Shown piece after piece: positions 17,227-25,895 of a stretch of DNA of 36,411 bases. The DNA lies in contig JADGOM010000256.1 in the NCBI GenBank assembly GCA_017882925.1, forward strand, positions 1 to 36,411. Reading direction: 5' to 3'. The translations under genes and the position numbers were made by a program. The notes below the pieces were generated by a model. It saw nothing but the letters and a program-made list of their open reading frames with translations, had not been told where the DNA came from and ran no database searches. Origin of the DNA: Acidimicrobiia bacterium (GTDB lineage: Bacteria > Actinomycetota > Acidimicrobiia > IMCC26256 > Chersky-534). The first letter of the stretch is position 1; each line of letters starts with the position of its first letter.

Positions 17227-19086
17227 TCAGTTGGACGTCCCGGCGACGACCGGCTGCACGAGCTTCAACGCACCCTCGCTGCCGTAGAACGCGGCGTCGC
17301 CGTGGGTGAACACCCCACCGTCACTGGCGAAGAGCCAGTAGCCCCGTCCGGTGGGCGTCGACGCGGACGCCACGACTGGCTTGTTGAGATGCAACGCGCC
17401 CTCACTGCCGTAGAACCCGGCATCGCCGTGGGTGAACACCCCACCGTCACTGGCGAAGAGCCAGTAGCCCTTGCCGTCCGGAGTGGACGCCGCGGCCACG
17501 ATCGGCTTGTTGAGCTTCAACGCACCTTCACTGCCGTAGAACCCGGCGTCGCCGTGGGTGAACACCCCACCGTCAGCCGCGAACAACCAGTAGCCGTGAC
17601 CGCTCGGGGTCGCGGCCGCGGCCACGATCGGCTGGTTGAGGCGGATGTCACCCTGCGAGCCGAAGTACCCGGCGTCGCCGTGGGTGAACACCCCACCGTC
17701 AGCGGCGAACAACCAGTAGCCCTTGCCCGACGGGGTCGACGCGGCCCCGACGATCGGCTGCACCAGGTTGAGCGCACCCTCCGAGCCGTAGAACCCGGCG
17801 TCGCCGTGGGTGAACACCCCACCGTCGCCCGCGAACAGCCAGTAGCCCTGCTTCGTGGGCGTCGCGGCCATCGTGACGATCGGCTTCGCGAGCTTCAGCG
17901 CACCCTCAGAGCCGTAGAAGATCGCGCTCCCGTGGGTGAACACGCCACCGTCACTCGCCGCCATCAGGTAACCCTGCGACGCGATCCCCGCGATCGACCG
18001 CACCCGGTGGTTCCCGCCGTCGGCGATCACGAGGTCGGACGCAGGCGAGATCGCGAGGTTGTCGGGCGCGTTGACCTCGGCCTGCACGGCCGGCTTGTTG
18101 TCGCCGTTGTAGTTGCCGGTTCCGTCGCCGGCCACCGCGCTGATCACGCCGTTGGCCCCGATGCGGCGGACGAACTCGCCACCGTTCTCGCTGAAGTAGA
18201 TGCTGTTCGCGTTGTCGACCACCGCGCCGTAGGGGAAGCTGACCTTGGCGGCCGTGGCCGGGCCTCCGTTGCCCGTGGACCCGGAGGTCCCGTTGCCCGC
18301 GATCGTCGTGACGATCCCGGTCGTCGCGTCGACGCGGCGCACCCGGTTGTTGCCCGCGTCGGTGATGACGAGGTTCTGGTTGGCGTCGACCGCGACGCTC
18401 TCGGGCGCGGTGAACGTGGCCGCGGTCGCGAGGCCGCCGTCACCAGAGAAGCTCGCGGTGCCGGTGCCGGCCACGGTGGAGATCACGCCGTTGGTCGCGA
18501 CCCGACGGATGACGTTGCCGCCGTAGTCGGCGATCAGCATCCGGCCTTGAGCGTCGAACACGATGCCCGTCGGGCCCGTGAGCTGGGCTGCGGTCGCCTG
18601 CCCGCCATCGCCCCCGTTGCCGGTGGTTCCGTCTCCCGCGACGGTGGTGATCGTGCCCGAAAGGGCGACCTTGCGCACGCGGTGGTTCGAGAAGTCGGCG
18701 ATGTAGACGTTGCCGGAGCCGTCGGCCGCGAGCCCGTAGGCGCTCAGGCCGGCCGCGGTCGCCGGATTGTTGTCACCGGAGAACGTGCTGGAGCCCGAGC
18801 CCGCGAACGCGGTGATGGTCCCCGCCGGCGAGACCTTGCGCACGACGTTCTGGTTGGAATCCGAGACGTAGAGGTTGCCGCCCTTGTCGTACGCGAGGCC
18901 GAACGGCCGGTCGATCCCGGCCGACACCGCGGGCCCGCCGTTTCCGCTCGGTGTCGCCGAGCCGGTGCCGACGATCGTCGTGATCGTGCCCGTGGACGCG
19001 GCCCCGGCGCTCGCGGCTCCCGCCAGCACCGAGCCCCCCACCAGCAACGCCATCGCTGCTGCCGTCAAACCCCTGCGTACACGCAT
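17227..19086 (-). CDS. secreted NHL-repeat plus six-repeat protein, paralogue B
   Basis: MRVRRGLTAAAMALLVGGSVLAGAASAGAASTGTITTIVGTG...; six NHL-type repeats; six GYWLFA(S/A)DGGVFTHGDA repeats ending VQPVVAGTSN. Supplied ORF to 19242 is over-extended. Confidence 0.9.
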   Translation of the reverse strand: MRVRRGLTAAAMALLVGGSVLAGAASAGAASTGTITTIVGTGSATPSGNGGPAVSAGIDRPFGLAYDKGGNLYVSDSNQNVVRKVSPAGTITAFAGSGSSTFSGDNNPATAAGLSAYGLAADGSGNVYIADFSNHRVRKVALSGTITTVAGDGTTGNGGDGGQATAAQLTGPTGIVFDAQGRMLIADYGGNVIRRVATNGVISTVAGTGTASFSGDGGLATAATFTAPESVAVDANQNLVITDAGNNRVRRVDATTGIVTTIAGNGTSGSTGNGGPATAAKVSFPYGAVVDNANSIYFSENGGEFVRRIGANGVISAVAGDGTGNYNGDNKPAVQAEVNAPDNLAISPASDLVIADGGNHRVRSIAGIASQGYLMAASDGGVFTHGSAIFYGSEGALKLAKPIVTMAATPTKQGYWLFAGDGGVFTHGDAGFYGSEGALNLVQPIVGAASTPSGKGYWLFAADGGVFTHGDAGYFGSQGDIRLNQPIVAAAATPSGHGYWLFAADGGVFTHGDAGFYGSEGALKLNKPIVAAASTPDGKGYWLFASDGGVFTHGDAGFYGSEGALHLNKPVVASASTPTGRGYWLFASDGGVFTHGDAAFYGSEGALKLVQPVVAGTSN

Positions 19087-19115
19087 GCGCCGACCCCCGT
19101 TTGCTCGTGGCACAG

Positions 19116-19132
19116 AAACCCTAGGACGGAAG
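19116..19132 (-). promoter_or_regulatory. promoter-like box of paralogue B
   Basis: Minus strand CTTCCGTCCTAGGGTTT; TAGGGT 31 nt before ATG. Confidence 0.5.
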
Positions 19133-19259
19133 CGCCCGCGCGCGAAACGAAACGTCGGAGAAACCTCGGATATCGCGCGCGCATCCGCGCACGGCGCGAA
19201 GACGGACGAAGCGGGGCGATCAGGGAGCGGACCGACGCCCACGCGCGCATCCGGCGACT

Positions 19260-19277
19260 CCGGCGGCAGTCCGCCGG
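19260..19277 (-). terminator. hairpin after propeller gene C
   Basis: CCGGCGG-CAGT-CCGCCGG, perfect 7-bp stem directly after the stop at 19282. Confidence 0.5.
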
Positions 19278-19281
19278 TGCG

Positions 19282-21141
19282 TCAGTTGCTCGTCCCGGCG
19301 ACGACCGGCTGCACGAGCTTCAACGCACCTTCACTGCCGTAGAAGCCGGCATCGCCATGGGTGAACACCCCGCCGTCACTCGCGAACAACCAGTACCCAC
19401 GACCAGTCGGGGTGGACGCCGACGCGACGATCGGCTTGTTCAGCTTGATCGCACCCTCGGAGCCGTAGAACGCCGCGTCGCCATGCGTGAACACCCCACC
19501 ATCCGCCGCGAACAGCCAATAACCCTTGCCCGACGGCGTGGAAGCCGCGGCAACGATCGGCTTGTTCAACTTCAACGCACCCTCCGAGCCGAAGAAGCCT
19601 GCGTCGCCGTGGGTGAACACCCCACCGTCAGCCGCGAACAGCCAATAACCCTTGCCCGACGGCGTGGAAGCCGCGGCGACGATCGGCTGGTTGAGGTGGA
19701 TGTCACCCTGGGATCCGAAGTACCCGGCGTCGCCGTGGGTGAACACCCCACCGTCGGCCGCGAACAGCCAGTAGCCCTTGCCCGACGGGGTCGACGCGGC
19801 CCCGACGATCGGTTGCACCAGCTTGAGCGCACCTTCGGATCCGAAGAACTTCGCATCGCCGTGGGTGAACACGCCACCATCCGCGGCGAAGAGCCAGTAG
19901 CCCTGGCTCGTGGGCGTCGCGGCCATCGTCACGATCGGCTTGTTGAGCTTCAGCGCACCTTCGGAGCCGTAGAAGATCGCGCTCCCGTGGGTGAACACCC
20001 CGCCGTCACTCGCCGCCATCAGGTAGCCCTGCGACGCGATCCCCGCGATCGACCGCACCCGGTGATTGCCGCCGTCGGCGACCACGAGGTCGGCCGCAGG
20101 CGAGATCGCGAGGTCGTTCGGCGTGTTGATCTCGGCGGTGGTGGCCGCCTTGTTGTCGCCGTTGTAGTTGCCGGTTCCGTCGCCGGCGACCGTGCTGATC
20201 ACGCCGTTGGCTCCGATCCGGCGGAGGTACTCGCCGCCGTTCTCGGCGACGAAGATGCTGTTGGCGTTGTCGACCACGACGCCGAAGGGGTGGTCGACCG
20301 TCGCCGCGGTCGCCAGGCCACCGCTCCCGGTGGAGGTTGCGGTGCCGTTCCCGGCGATCGTCGTGATGATGCCGGTGGTGGCGTCGATGCGGCGGACCCG
20401 GTTGTTGTTGGAGTCCGAGATGACGATGTTCTGGTTGGCATCGAGCGCGATGCTCTCCGGCAACGAGAGCGTGGCTGCGGTCGCCAGACCACCGTCACCG
20501 GAGAAGCCCGACACCGAGCCGGCGACCGTCGTGATCGTGCCGTTGTTCGCGACCTGCCGGACCGTGCTCGAGGTGTAGTCGGCGATCAGCATCCGACCGA
20601 GGCCGTCGAACGCGATGCCCCGGGGCCCGGCGAGCGTGGCCGCCGTGGCGAGACCCCCATCGCCGCCGTGGCCGCTCACGCCGGTACCGACGACGGTCGT
20701 GATCACGCCGGTGGTCGCGTTGACCTCGCGGATCCGGTTGTTGACGTAGTCGGCGATGTAGACGTTGCCGGCCGCGTCGGTGGCGAGCCCGTAGGCGCTC
20801 AGCCCGGCGGCGGTGGCCTGACCGCCTTCACCACTGAAGGCACTCGAACCCGTGCCCGCGAACGCGGTGATGATTCCCGACGGAGAGATCTTCCGCACGA
20901 GGTTCTGATTGGCATCCGAGACGTAGAGGTTGCCGGCCTTGTCGTATGCGAGCCCGTACGGCCGGTCGATGGCCGCCGCGGTCGCGGCACCCCCGTTGCC
21001 GGACGACGTGTTGGAGCCGATGCCCGCGATCGTGGTGATCGTCCCGGTCGACGCCGCGCCCGCGCCTGCCGAGCCCGCGATCAGCGTGCCGCCGATCACC
21101 AGCGCCATCGTTGCGGTGGCAAGACCTCGTCGCAGTCGCAT
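19282..21141 (-). CDS. secreted NHL-repeat plus six-repeat protein, paralogue C
   Basis: MRLRRGLATATMALVIGGTLIAGSAGAGAASTGTITTIAGIG...; same architecture as B. Confidence 0.9.
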   Translation of the reverse strand: MRLRRGLATATMALVIGGTLIAGSAGAGAASTGTITTIAGIGSNTSSGNGGAATAAAIDRPYGLAYDKAGNLYVSDANQNLVRKISPSGIITAFAGTGSSAFSGEGGQATAAGLSAYGLATDAAGNVYIADYVNNRIREVNATTGVITTVVGTGVSGHGGDGGLATAATLAGPRGIAFDGLGRMLIADYTSSTVRQVANNGTITTVAGSVSGFSGDGGLATAATLSLPESIALDANQNIVISDSNNNRVRRIDATTGIITTIAGNGTATSTGSGGLATAATVDHPFGVVVDNANSIFVAENGGEYLRRIGANGVISTVAGDGTGNYNGDNKAATTAEINTPNDLAISPAADLVVADGGNHRVRSIAGIASQGYLMAASDGGVFTHGSAIFYGSEGALKLNKPIVTMAATPTSQGYWLFAADGGVFTHGDAKFFGSEGALKLVQPIVGAASTPSGKGYWLFAADGGVFTHGDAGYFGSQGDIHLNQPIVAAASTPSGKGYWLFAADGGVFTHGDAGFFGSEGALKLNKPIVAAASTPSGKGYWLFAADGGVFTHGDAAFYGSEGAIKLNKPIVASASTPTGRGYWLFASDGGVFTHGDAGFYGSEGALKLVQPVVAGTSN

Positions 21142-21170
21142 TGGACCAACTCCCATACATCGCGTGTTCG

Positions 21171-21186
21171 CACCATAGGACCGAAG
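21171..21186 (-). promoter_or_regulatory. promoter-like box of paralogue C
   Basis: Minus strand CTTCGGTCCTATGGTG; TATGGT 30 nt before ATG. Confidence 0.5.
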
Positions 21187-21331
21187 CCGACGGGTGCAAA
21201 GTGAAGGAACGGTGAGTTCGAGTGAACGGTTGCGGACCCCCGCGCGACGCGCGCCGTGCGCACAAGACGCGTCGGAGACCCGCGGAACGCGCGATTCACA
21301 GAAGAACGCGCGGGATCGGGAAGCCCGGTTC

Positions 21332-23209
21332 TTAGTTGGAAGTACCGGCGACGATCGGTTGCACGAGCTTCAACGCACCCTCGCTGCCGTAGAACGCGGC
21401 GTCGCCGTGGGTGAACACCCCACCGTCGCTGGCGAACAGCCAGTAGCCGGCACCCGTCGGGGTGGACACAGCAGCAACGATCGGCTGGTTGAGCTTCAGC
21501 GCGCCTTCGCTGCCGTAGAACGCGGCGTCGCCGTGCGTGAACACCCCACCGTCCGACGCGAACAGCCAGTAGCCGTGACCCGACGGCGTCGACGCGGCCG
21601 CCACGATCGGCTGGTTCAACTTCGTCCCACCCTCGGAGCCGAAGAACGCGGCATCGCCGTGGGTGAACACCCCACCGTCACTGGCGAAGAGCCAGTAGCC
21701 GTGGCCGGACGGGGTCGCAGCCGACGCGACGATCGGCTTCACCAACTTCAACCCGCCCTCGGAGCCGTAGAACGCGGCATCGCCGTGCGTGAACACCCCA
21801 CCATCCGACGCGAACAGCCAGTACCCGTGACCCGACGGCGTCGACGCCGCCGCCACGACCGGCTGGTTCAACTTCGTCCCACCCTGCGAGCCGAAGAAGC
21901 CGGCATCGCCGTGCGTGAACACCCCACCATCCGACGCGAACAGCCAGTACCCCTGCTTCGTCGGCGTCGCGGCCATGGTCACGATCGGCTTCACCAGCTT
22001 CAACGCGCCCTCGGAGCCGTAGAAGATCGAGCTCCCGTGGGTGAACACCCCACCGTCACTGGCGGCCATCAAGTAGCCCTGCGATGCGATCCCGCTGATG
22101 GCGCGGACCCGGTGGTTCCCACCGTCGGCGACGATCAGGTCGGACGTCGGGGAGATGGCGAGGCCGAACGGCCCCGAGACCTCGGACTTGGTCGCCGCCT
22201 GGCTGTCGCCGTTGTAGGCCGGGGTGCCGTCACCGAGGACGGTCGAGATGATCCCGTTCGCACCGATCCGACGCACGCGGTTTCCCAGGCTGTCGGCGAC
22301 GAACACATCGTCGGCGTTGTCGACGACCACGCCGCGCGGGGAGTTGAACGTGGCCGCGATCGCGGGTCCGCCGTCACCGCCGGAGCTCGATGCTCCGGTC
22401 CCGGCGATGGTGCTGATGATCCCGGTGCCGGCGCCGATCCGACGGATGCGATTGTTGCCCGCGTCGGAGATGACGAGGTTCTGCCCGGTGTCGAAGGCGA
22501 CGCTGACCGGAAGGTTCAGCTGCGCCGCGGTGGCCGCACCACCGTCGCCCGTGAAGCCCGCGGCGCCGGTGCCGGCGACGGTCGAGATCGTGCCGTCGGT
22601 CCCAACCCGCCGGACCTTGTTGTTGAGGTAGTCGGCGATGAGAAGGCGGCCGGCGCCGTCGAAGACCAGGCCCGAGGGCGCGTGCAGCTGGGCGAGGGTC
22701 GCGGCCAGGCCGTCGCCGAGCGAACCGGCCACCCCGGTCCCCGCGAAGGTGGAGATCGTCCCGGCCGGGGTGACCTTCCGGATCCGGTTGTTGTCGTAGT
22801 CGGCGATGTAGACGTTGCCGGCGCCGTCGACCGCAAGACCGTTGGGTCGGGCGAGCGCGGCCGAGGTCGCGGGACCGCCGTCGCCCGAGAACCCCGCGGT
22901 GCCCGTGCCCGCGAACGCGGTGATCGTGCCGTTCGGCGCGACCTTCCGGACCTCGGACGCCTCGAGGTCCGCGACGTAGAGGTTGCCCGCCTTGTCGTAG
23001 GCGACGCCGAAGGGGAGGTTGAGGGTGGCCGCCGTGGCCGGACCGTTGTCGCCGGAGGTTCCCAGGGTGCCGTTCCCCGCGATCGTGCTGACGGTCCCGG
23101 TCGAAGCCGCGGCCACGGCGTCGGCGGTGCCGACGACCGCGGCACCGATACCGCCCGTACCCACGAGCACGGCCAACGCGCCCGTCGCAATCCGTCGTCG
23201 CACGCGCAT
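21332..23209 (-). CDS. secreted NHL-repeat plus six-repeat protein, paralogue D
   Basis: MRVRRRIATGALAVLVGTGGIGAAVVGTADAVAAASTGTVSTIAGNG...; six NHL-type repeats, six 42-aa repeats, ends VQPIVAGTSN. Confidence 0.9.
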   Translation of the reverse strand: MRVRRRIATGALAVLVGTGGIGAAVVGTADAVAAASTGTVSTIAGNGTLGTSGDNGPATAATLNLPFGVAYDKAGNLYVADLEASEVRKVAPNGTITAFAGTGTAGFSGDGGPATSAALARPNGLAVDGAGNVYIADYDNNRIRKVTPAGTISTFAGTGVAGSLGDGLAATLAQLHAPSGLVFDGAGRLLIADYLNNKVRRVGTDGTISTVAGTGAAGFTGDGGAATAAQLNLPVSVAFDTGQNLVISDAGNNRIRRIGAGTGIISTIAGTGASSSGGDGGPAIAATFNSPRGVVVDNADDVFVADSLGNRVRRIGANGIISTVLGDGTPAYNGDSQAATKSEVSGPFGLAISPTSDLIVADGGNHRVRAISGIASQGYLMAASDGGVFTHGSSIFYGSEGALKLVKPIVTMAATPTKQGYWLFASDGGVFTHGDAGFFGSQGGTKLNQPVVAAASTPSGHGYWLFASDGGVFTHGDAAFYGSEGGLKLVKPIVASAATPSGHGYWLFASDGGVFTHGDAAFFGSEGGTKLNQPIVAAASTPSGHGYWLFASDGGVFTHGDAAFYGSEGALKLNQPIVAAVSTPTGAGYWLFASDGGVFTHGDAAFYGSEGALKLVQPIVAGTSN

Positions 23210-23235
23210 CGAACATCCCCCGGGTCGCGAGCTCG

Positions 23236-23251
23236 CACCCTAGGCCGGAAG
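23236..23251 (-). promoter_or_regulatory. promoter-like box of paralogue D
   Basis: Minus strand CTTCCGGCCTAGGGTG; TAGGGT 27 nt before ATG. Confidence 0.5.
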
Positions 23252-23306
23252 TTCTACGCGAATCGAGCAATGCCGACAAACTTCGCCAGCTGCGCGACGC
23301 GACGCC

Positions 23307-24422
23307 TCAGGCGGCGTCGAACGAGAGCTCGCCGTACTCCTCGGTGGTGTCGGCCAGGTCCGCATACCCGATCACACCGAGGTCGGTGAAGCGATCGCGC
23401 AGCCAGCCGTCGCCCGCGTCGAGCAGACCGAGCTTCTTGCAGTTGGGGACGATCTTCGCGAACAGCATGCTCTGGAAGATCCGACGGTCCGGAGCGTCCA
23501 TCACCAGCTTGACGGCTTCCTTCACGTTCACGCCCATGCGCTCGAACACCTCCTGCTGGAGGAAGCGATCGCGCATGCGCACCGCGGCCTCGAACGCGAA
23601 CTCCTGGCGCTCGCGGATCTCGTGGCTGTCGAGCCCCTCGTAGTACTCCTGCAACGACAGGACGCCGAACGCGACGTGGCGGGCCTCGTCGGAGATGACG
23701 TAGCGCAGCAGCTTCTTGAGGAGCGGCTCGGTGGTCATGTTGTGCATGAAGCCGAACGCCGCGAGCGCCAGACCCTCGACCATGATCTGCATGCCGAGGT
23801 AGGTCATGTCCCAACGGCTGTCGGCGATGATGTCGTCGAGCAGCATCTTCAGGTGCGCGTTGATCGGGTAGTAGCCGCTCAGCTTGTCGCTGAGATAGCG
23901 GGAGAACACCTCGACGTGGCGGGCCTCGTCCATCACCTGCGTGGACGCGTAGTACTTGGCGTCGATCCACGGGACGGTCTGCACGATCTGCGCGGTGCAG
24001 ATGAGCGCGCCCTGCTCGCCGTGCATGAACTGGCTGAGGGTCCAGTTCTGGCTCTCGCAGCCGAACTGGATCCACTCCTTCTCCGACCAGTTCTGGAACA
24101 CCGTGCCCTGGACGTCGATCTCACCACTCAGCATCGTCTGGCCGTTGGCATGCTCGATGTTGGCCATGACCACCTTGGGCTGATCGACCTCGATCGACCA
24201 GTCGAGGTCGGTGGCCGCGTTCCACTGGCTCTTCTTCGCCTTCTCGTACAGCTTCGACAGGGCGGGGCGGGTGCGTTCGTAGTCCCAGGTGAAGATCGAG
24301 TCGGACTCCGCGCGCACGGTGTGGATCACCTCGTCGACGTCGGAGTTGGTGATGCCGAGGATCGCCTCCAGGTCATCGACGTCGGTGCGGCCGAGAATCT
24401 CGTCGTTCGTCGCCATGCTCAT
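23307..24422 (-). CDS. ferritin-like/ribonucleotide-reductase-like diiron protein
   Basis: Two ExxH motifs with partner Glu helices: HGEQGALICTAQ...MDEARHVEVFSRYL...MVEGLALAAFGFM...SDEARHVAFGVLSL. Start ATG overlaps the TetR stop by 4 bp. Confidence 0.85.
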   Translation of the reverse strand: MSMATNDEILGRTDVDDLEAILGITNSDVDEVIHTVRAESDSIFTWDYERTRPALSKLYEKAKKSQWNAATDLDWSIEVDQPKVVMANIEHANGQTMLSGEIDVQGTVFQNWSEKEWIQFGCESQNWTLSQFMHGEQGALICTAQIVQTVPWIDAKYYASTQVMDEARHVEVFSRYLSDKLSGYYPINAHLKMLLDDIIADSRWDMTYLGMQIMVEGLALAAFGFMHNMTTEPLLKKLLRYVISDEARHVAFGVLSLQEYYEGLDSHEIRERQEFAFEAAVRMRDRFLQQEVFERMGVNVKEAVKLVMDAPDRRIFQSMLFAKIVPNCKKLGLLDAGDGWLRDRFTDLGVIGYADLADTTEEYGELSFDAA

Positions 24423-25117
24423 CCCAAGGTCGGTGCCGGCGCGAAGGCCGGGAGTACGAATCGGTGGACGAGGGTCCGGGCGGACTCCTCGTCGGTGAGG
24501 TCGACGGGCCGGTCACGGGCCAGGAGGTACGTGAGGGCGACCCGCGTGGTCCACGACGCGCAGCGGCGGGCGCGGCGGGCACGGTCGGTGCCGGCGAAGA
24601 ACTGCTCGAGGTCGGGGCCGAACGCGTCGGCGGCCAGGGCCAGGAGCCGGTCGGTGCCGCGGAAGGTGACGAGCGGCAGGACGGTGCCCCGCTCCACCTC
24701 GAGGAGCGTCTGGAGGGCTCCCTGGCGGCCGTACTCGAGCGCGGTGGCCACGAGCAGCGCGGTGAGCGCGTCGTCGAGCGTGCCGGCCGCGGCGATCCGC
24801 ACCCGGATGCGCTCGCCGACCGCGGTGAGCTCGGACCGCGCGGCCCGCGCCACGAGGGCCCGGCGGCTCCCGAAGTAGCGGTAGAGCGTGGCCCGCCCGC
24901 AGCCCGCCTCCCGGGCGATGTCGTCGAGGGTGGTCTTGGCCAGCCCGATCCGGGCGATGCAGGCCAGCGTGGCGGCCACGGCCCGGCCCTCGATGCCGGA
25001 GGCGCCGGCGTCCGGCGCGGCGGCCCGCGGGCCGACGACGGGGCGGGGCTCCTGGGTCAGGACGGCCGGGAGCAGCAGATCCGGCGGCGTGACGCCGTCG
25101 GACGCGTCGACGATCAC
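24419..25117 (-). CDS. TetR/AcrR family transcriptional regulator
   Basis: ATLACIARIGLAKTTLDDIAREAGCGRATLYRYFGSRRALVARAARSEL; classic TetR HTH. GTG start at 25117 chosen over the longer ORF. Confidence 0.9.
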   Translation of the reverse strand: MIVDASDGVTPPDLLLPAVLTQEPRPVVGPRAAAPDAGASGIEGRAVAATLACIARIGLAKTTLDDIAREAGCGRATLYRYFGSRRALVARAARSELTAVGERIRVRIAAAGTLDDALTALLVATALEYGRQGALQTLLEVERGTVLPLVTFRGTDRLLALAADAFGPDLEQFFAGTDRARRARRCASWTTRVALTYLLARDRPVDLTDEESARTLVHRFVLPAFAPAPTLG

Positions 25118-25121
25118 TGCG

Positions 25122-25155
25122 TGAGACGTTACGGCGATATTTGTCTCAGGGTCAA
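25122..25155 (-). promoter_or_regulatory. promoter with embedded TetR-like operator
   Basis: Minus strand TTGACC (25155-25150), 18-nt spacer, TAACGT (25131-25126), GTG start 8 nt later; inverted repeat TGAGAC...GTCTCA (25122-25127/25143-25148) covers the spacer and -10. Confidence 0.6.
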
Positions 25156-25167
25156 GGCATCCCGTGA

Positions 25168-25797
25168 TCACACAGGGTTCTCGCCCGTTCCCGGCCGAGT
25201 CTGAAGCGCGGCCGGGGTCAGGATGCCTGCGAGCAGCTCGCCCCGGACCAGATCCCGCACTTGCGCGGGGGCGTCGAGGTCCCACTCCCCCGGTGACCCC
25301 ATCACCGAGAGGACCATGCGGGCCAGGTGGTCGGCGCTGGCCGGGCGGTCGACGCCCGGGAGCAGGCGCCCGGCCCGCGCCTCCCGGTCCAGGAACGGGA
25401 GCAGGTAGGCGGCGATGACCGGCAGGACGTTGCTCGACTCGATGGAGAGGACGGGCAGCAGACGCTCGGGCTCGAGCGCCACCATCGTGCGCAGGACCTC
25501 GTGCCCGACCAACGACCGGTGGGCGAAGGCGAGCCCCTCCTCCATCAGCGAGCAGAAGTCGGGGGCGTCGGCGACGTGCTCGGCGAGGCGGCCGAAGAAC
25601 CGGCCCATCTCCCACGCGATCAGGGCGTCGACCAGCTCCTCCCGACCACCCGGGAAGTAGCGGTACACCGTGGCGCGCGAAAGGCCGGAGGCCCGGGCGA
25701 CGTCCTCGACCGTCGTCTTCGCCAGCCCGTAGTGACCCACGCAGGAGAGCGCGCCCTCCAGGATCCGCGCACGCCCCGCGAGCTCGTTGGACGCCAT
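25168..25797 (-). CDS. TetR/AcrR family transcriptional regulator
   Basis: MASNELAGRARILEGALSCVGHYGLAKTTVEDVARASGLSRATVYRYFPGGREELVDALI; TetR HTH. Confidence 0.92.
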   Translation of the reverse strand: MASNELAGRARILEGALSCVGHYGLAKTTVEDVARASGLSRATVYRYFPGGREELVDALIAWEMGRFFGRLAEHVADAPDFCSLMEEGLAFAHRSLVGHEVLRTMVALEPERLLPVLSIESSNVLPVIAAYLLPFLDREARAGRLLPGVDRPASADHLARMVLSVMGSPGEWDLDAPAQVRDLVRGELLAGILTPAALQTRPGTGENPV

Positions 25798-25895
25798 GCG
25801 GTCACGCTACCGGCGCGACGGGGTCGGGTCGCCGACGCGACGTGCCGCCCGGTCGGGACCAGGCGGCACGTCGGCATCGGAGCTCGGGCGAGGTG

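Noticed and set aside
15044-17287. 747-aa + strand ORF opposite propeller gene A
   Set aside because: Antisense shadow; Arg/Gly/Asp/His-rich composition without family motifs. The sense frame has a signal peptide and NHL repeats.
17110-21204. 1364-aa + strand ORF with periodic 'VAVGEHPTVTGEEPVALA' repeats
   Set aside because: It is the antisense shadow of propeller genes B and C and crosses their intergenic gap. The repeats mirror the 126-bp sense repeats, there is no convincing SD, and high-GC DNA commonly leaves an open antisense frame.
15050-22080. CRISPR-like regularly spaced repeats
   Set aside because: The 126-bp period is fully coding (42 aa per unit) with no short repeat/spacer structure and no cas genes.
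21194-23389. 731-aa + strand ORF opposite propeller gene D
   Set aside because: Antisense shadow of a clear coding gene, for the same reasons.
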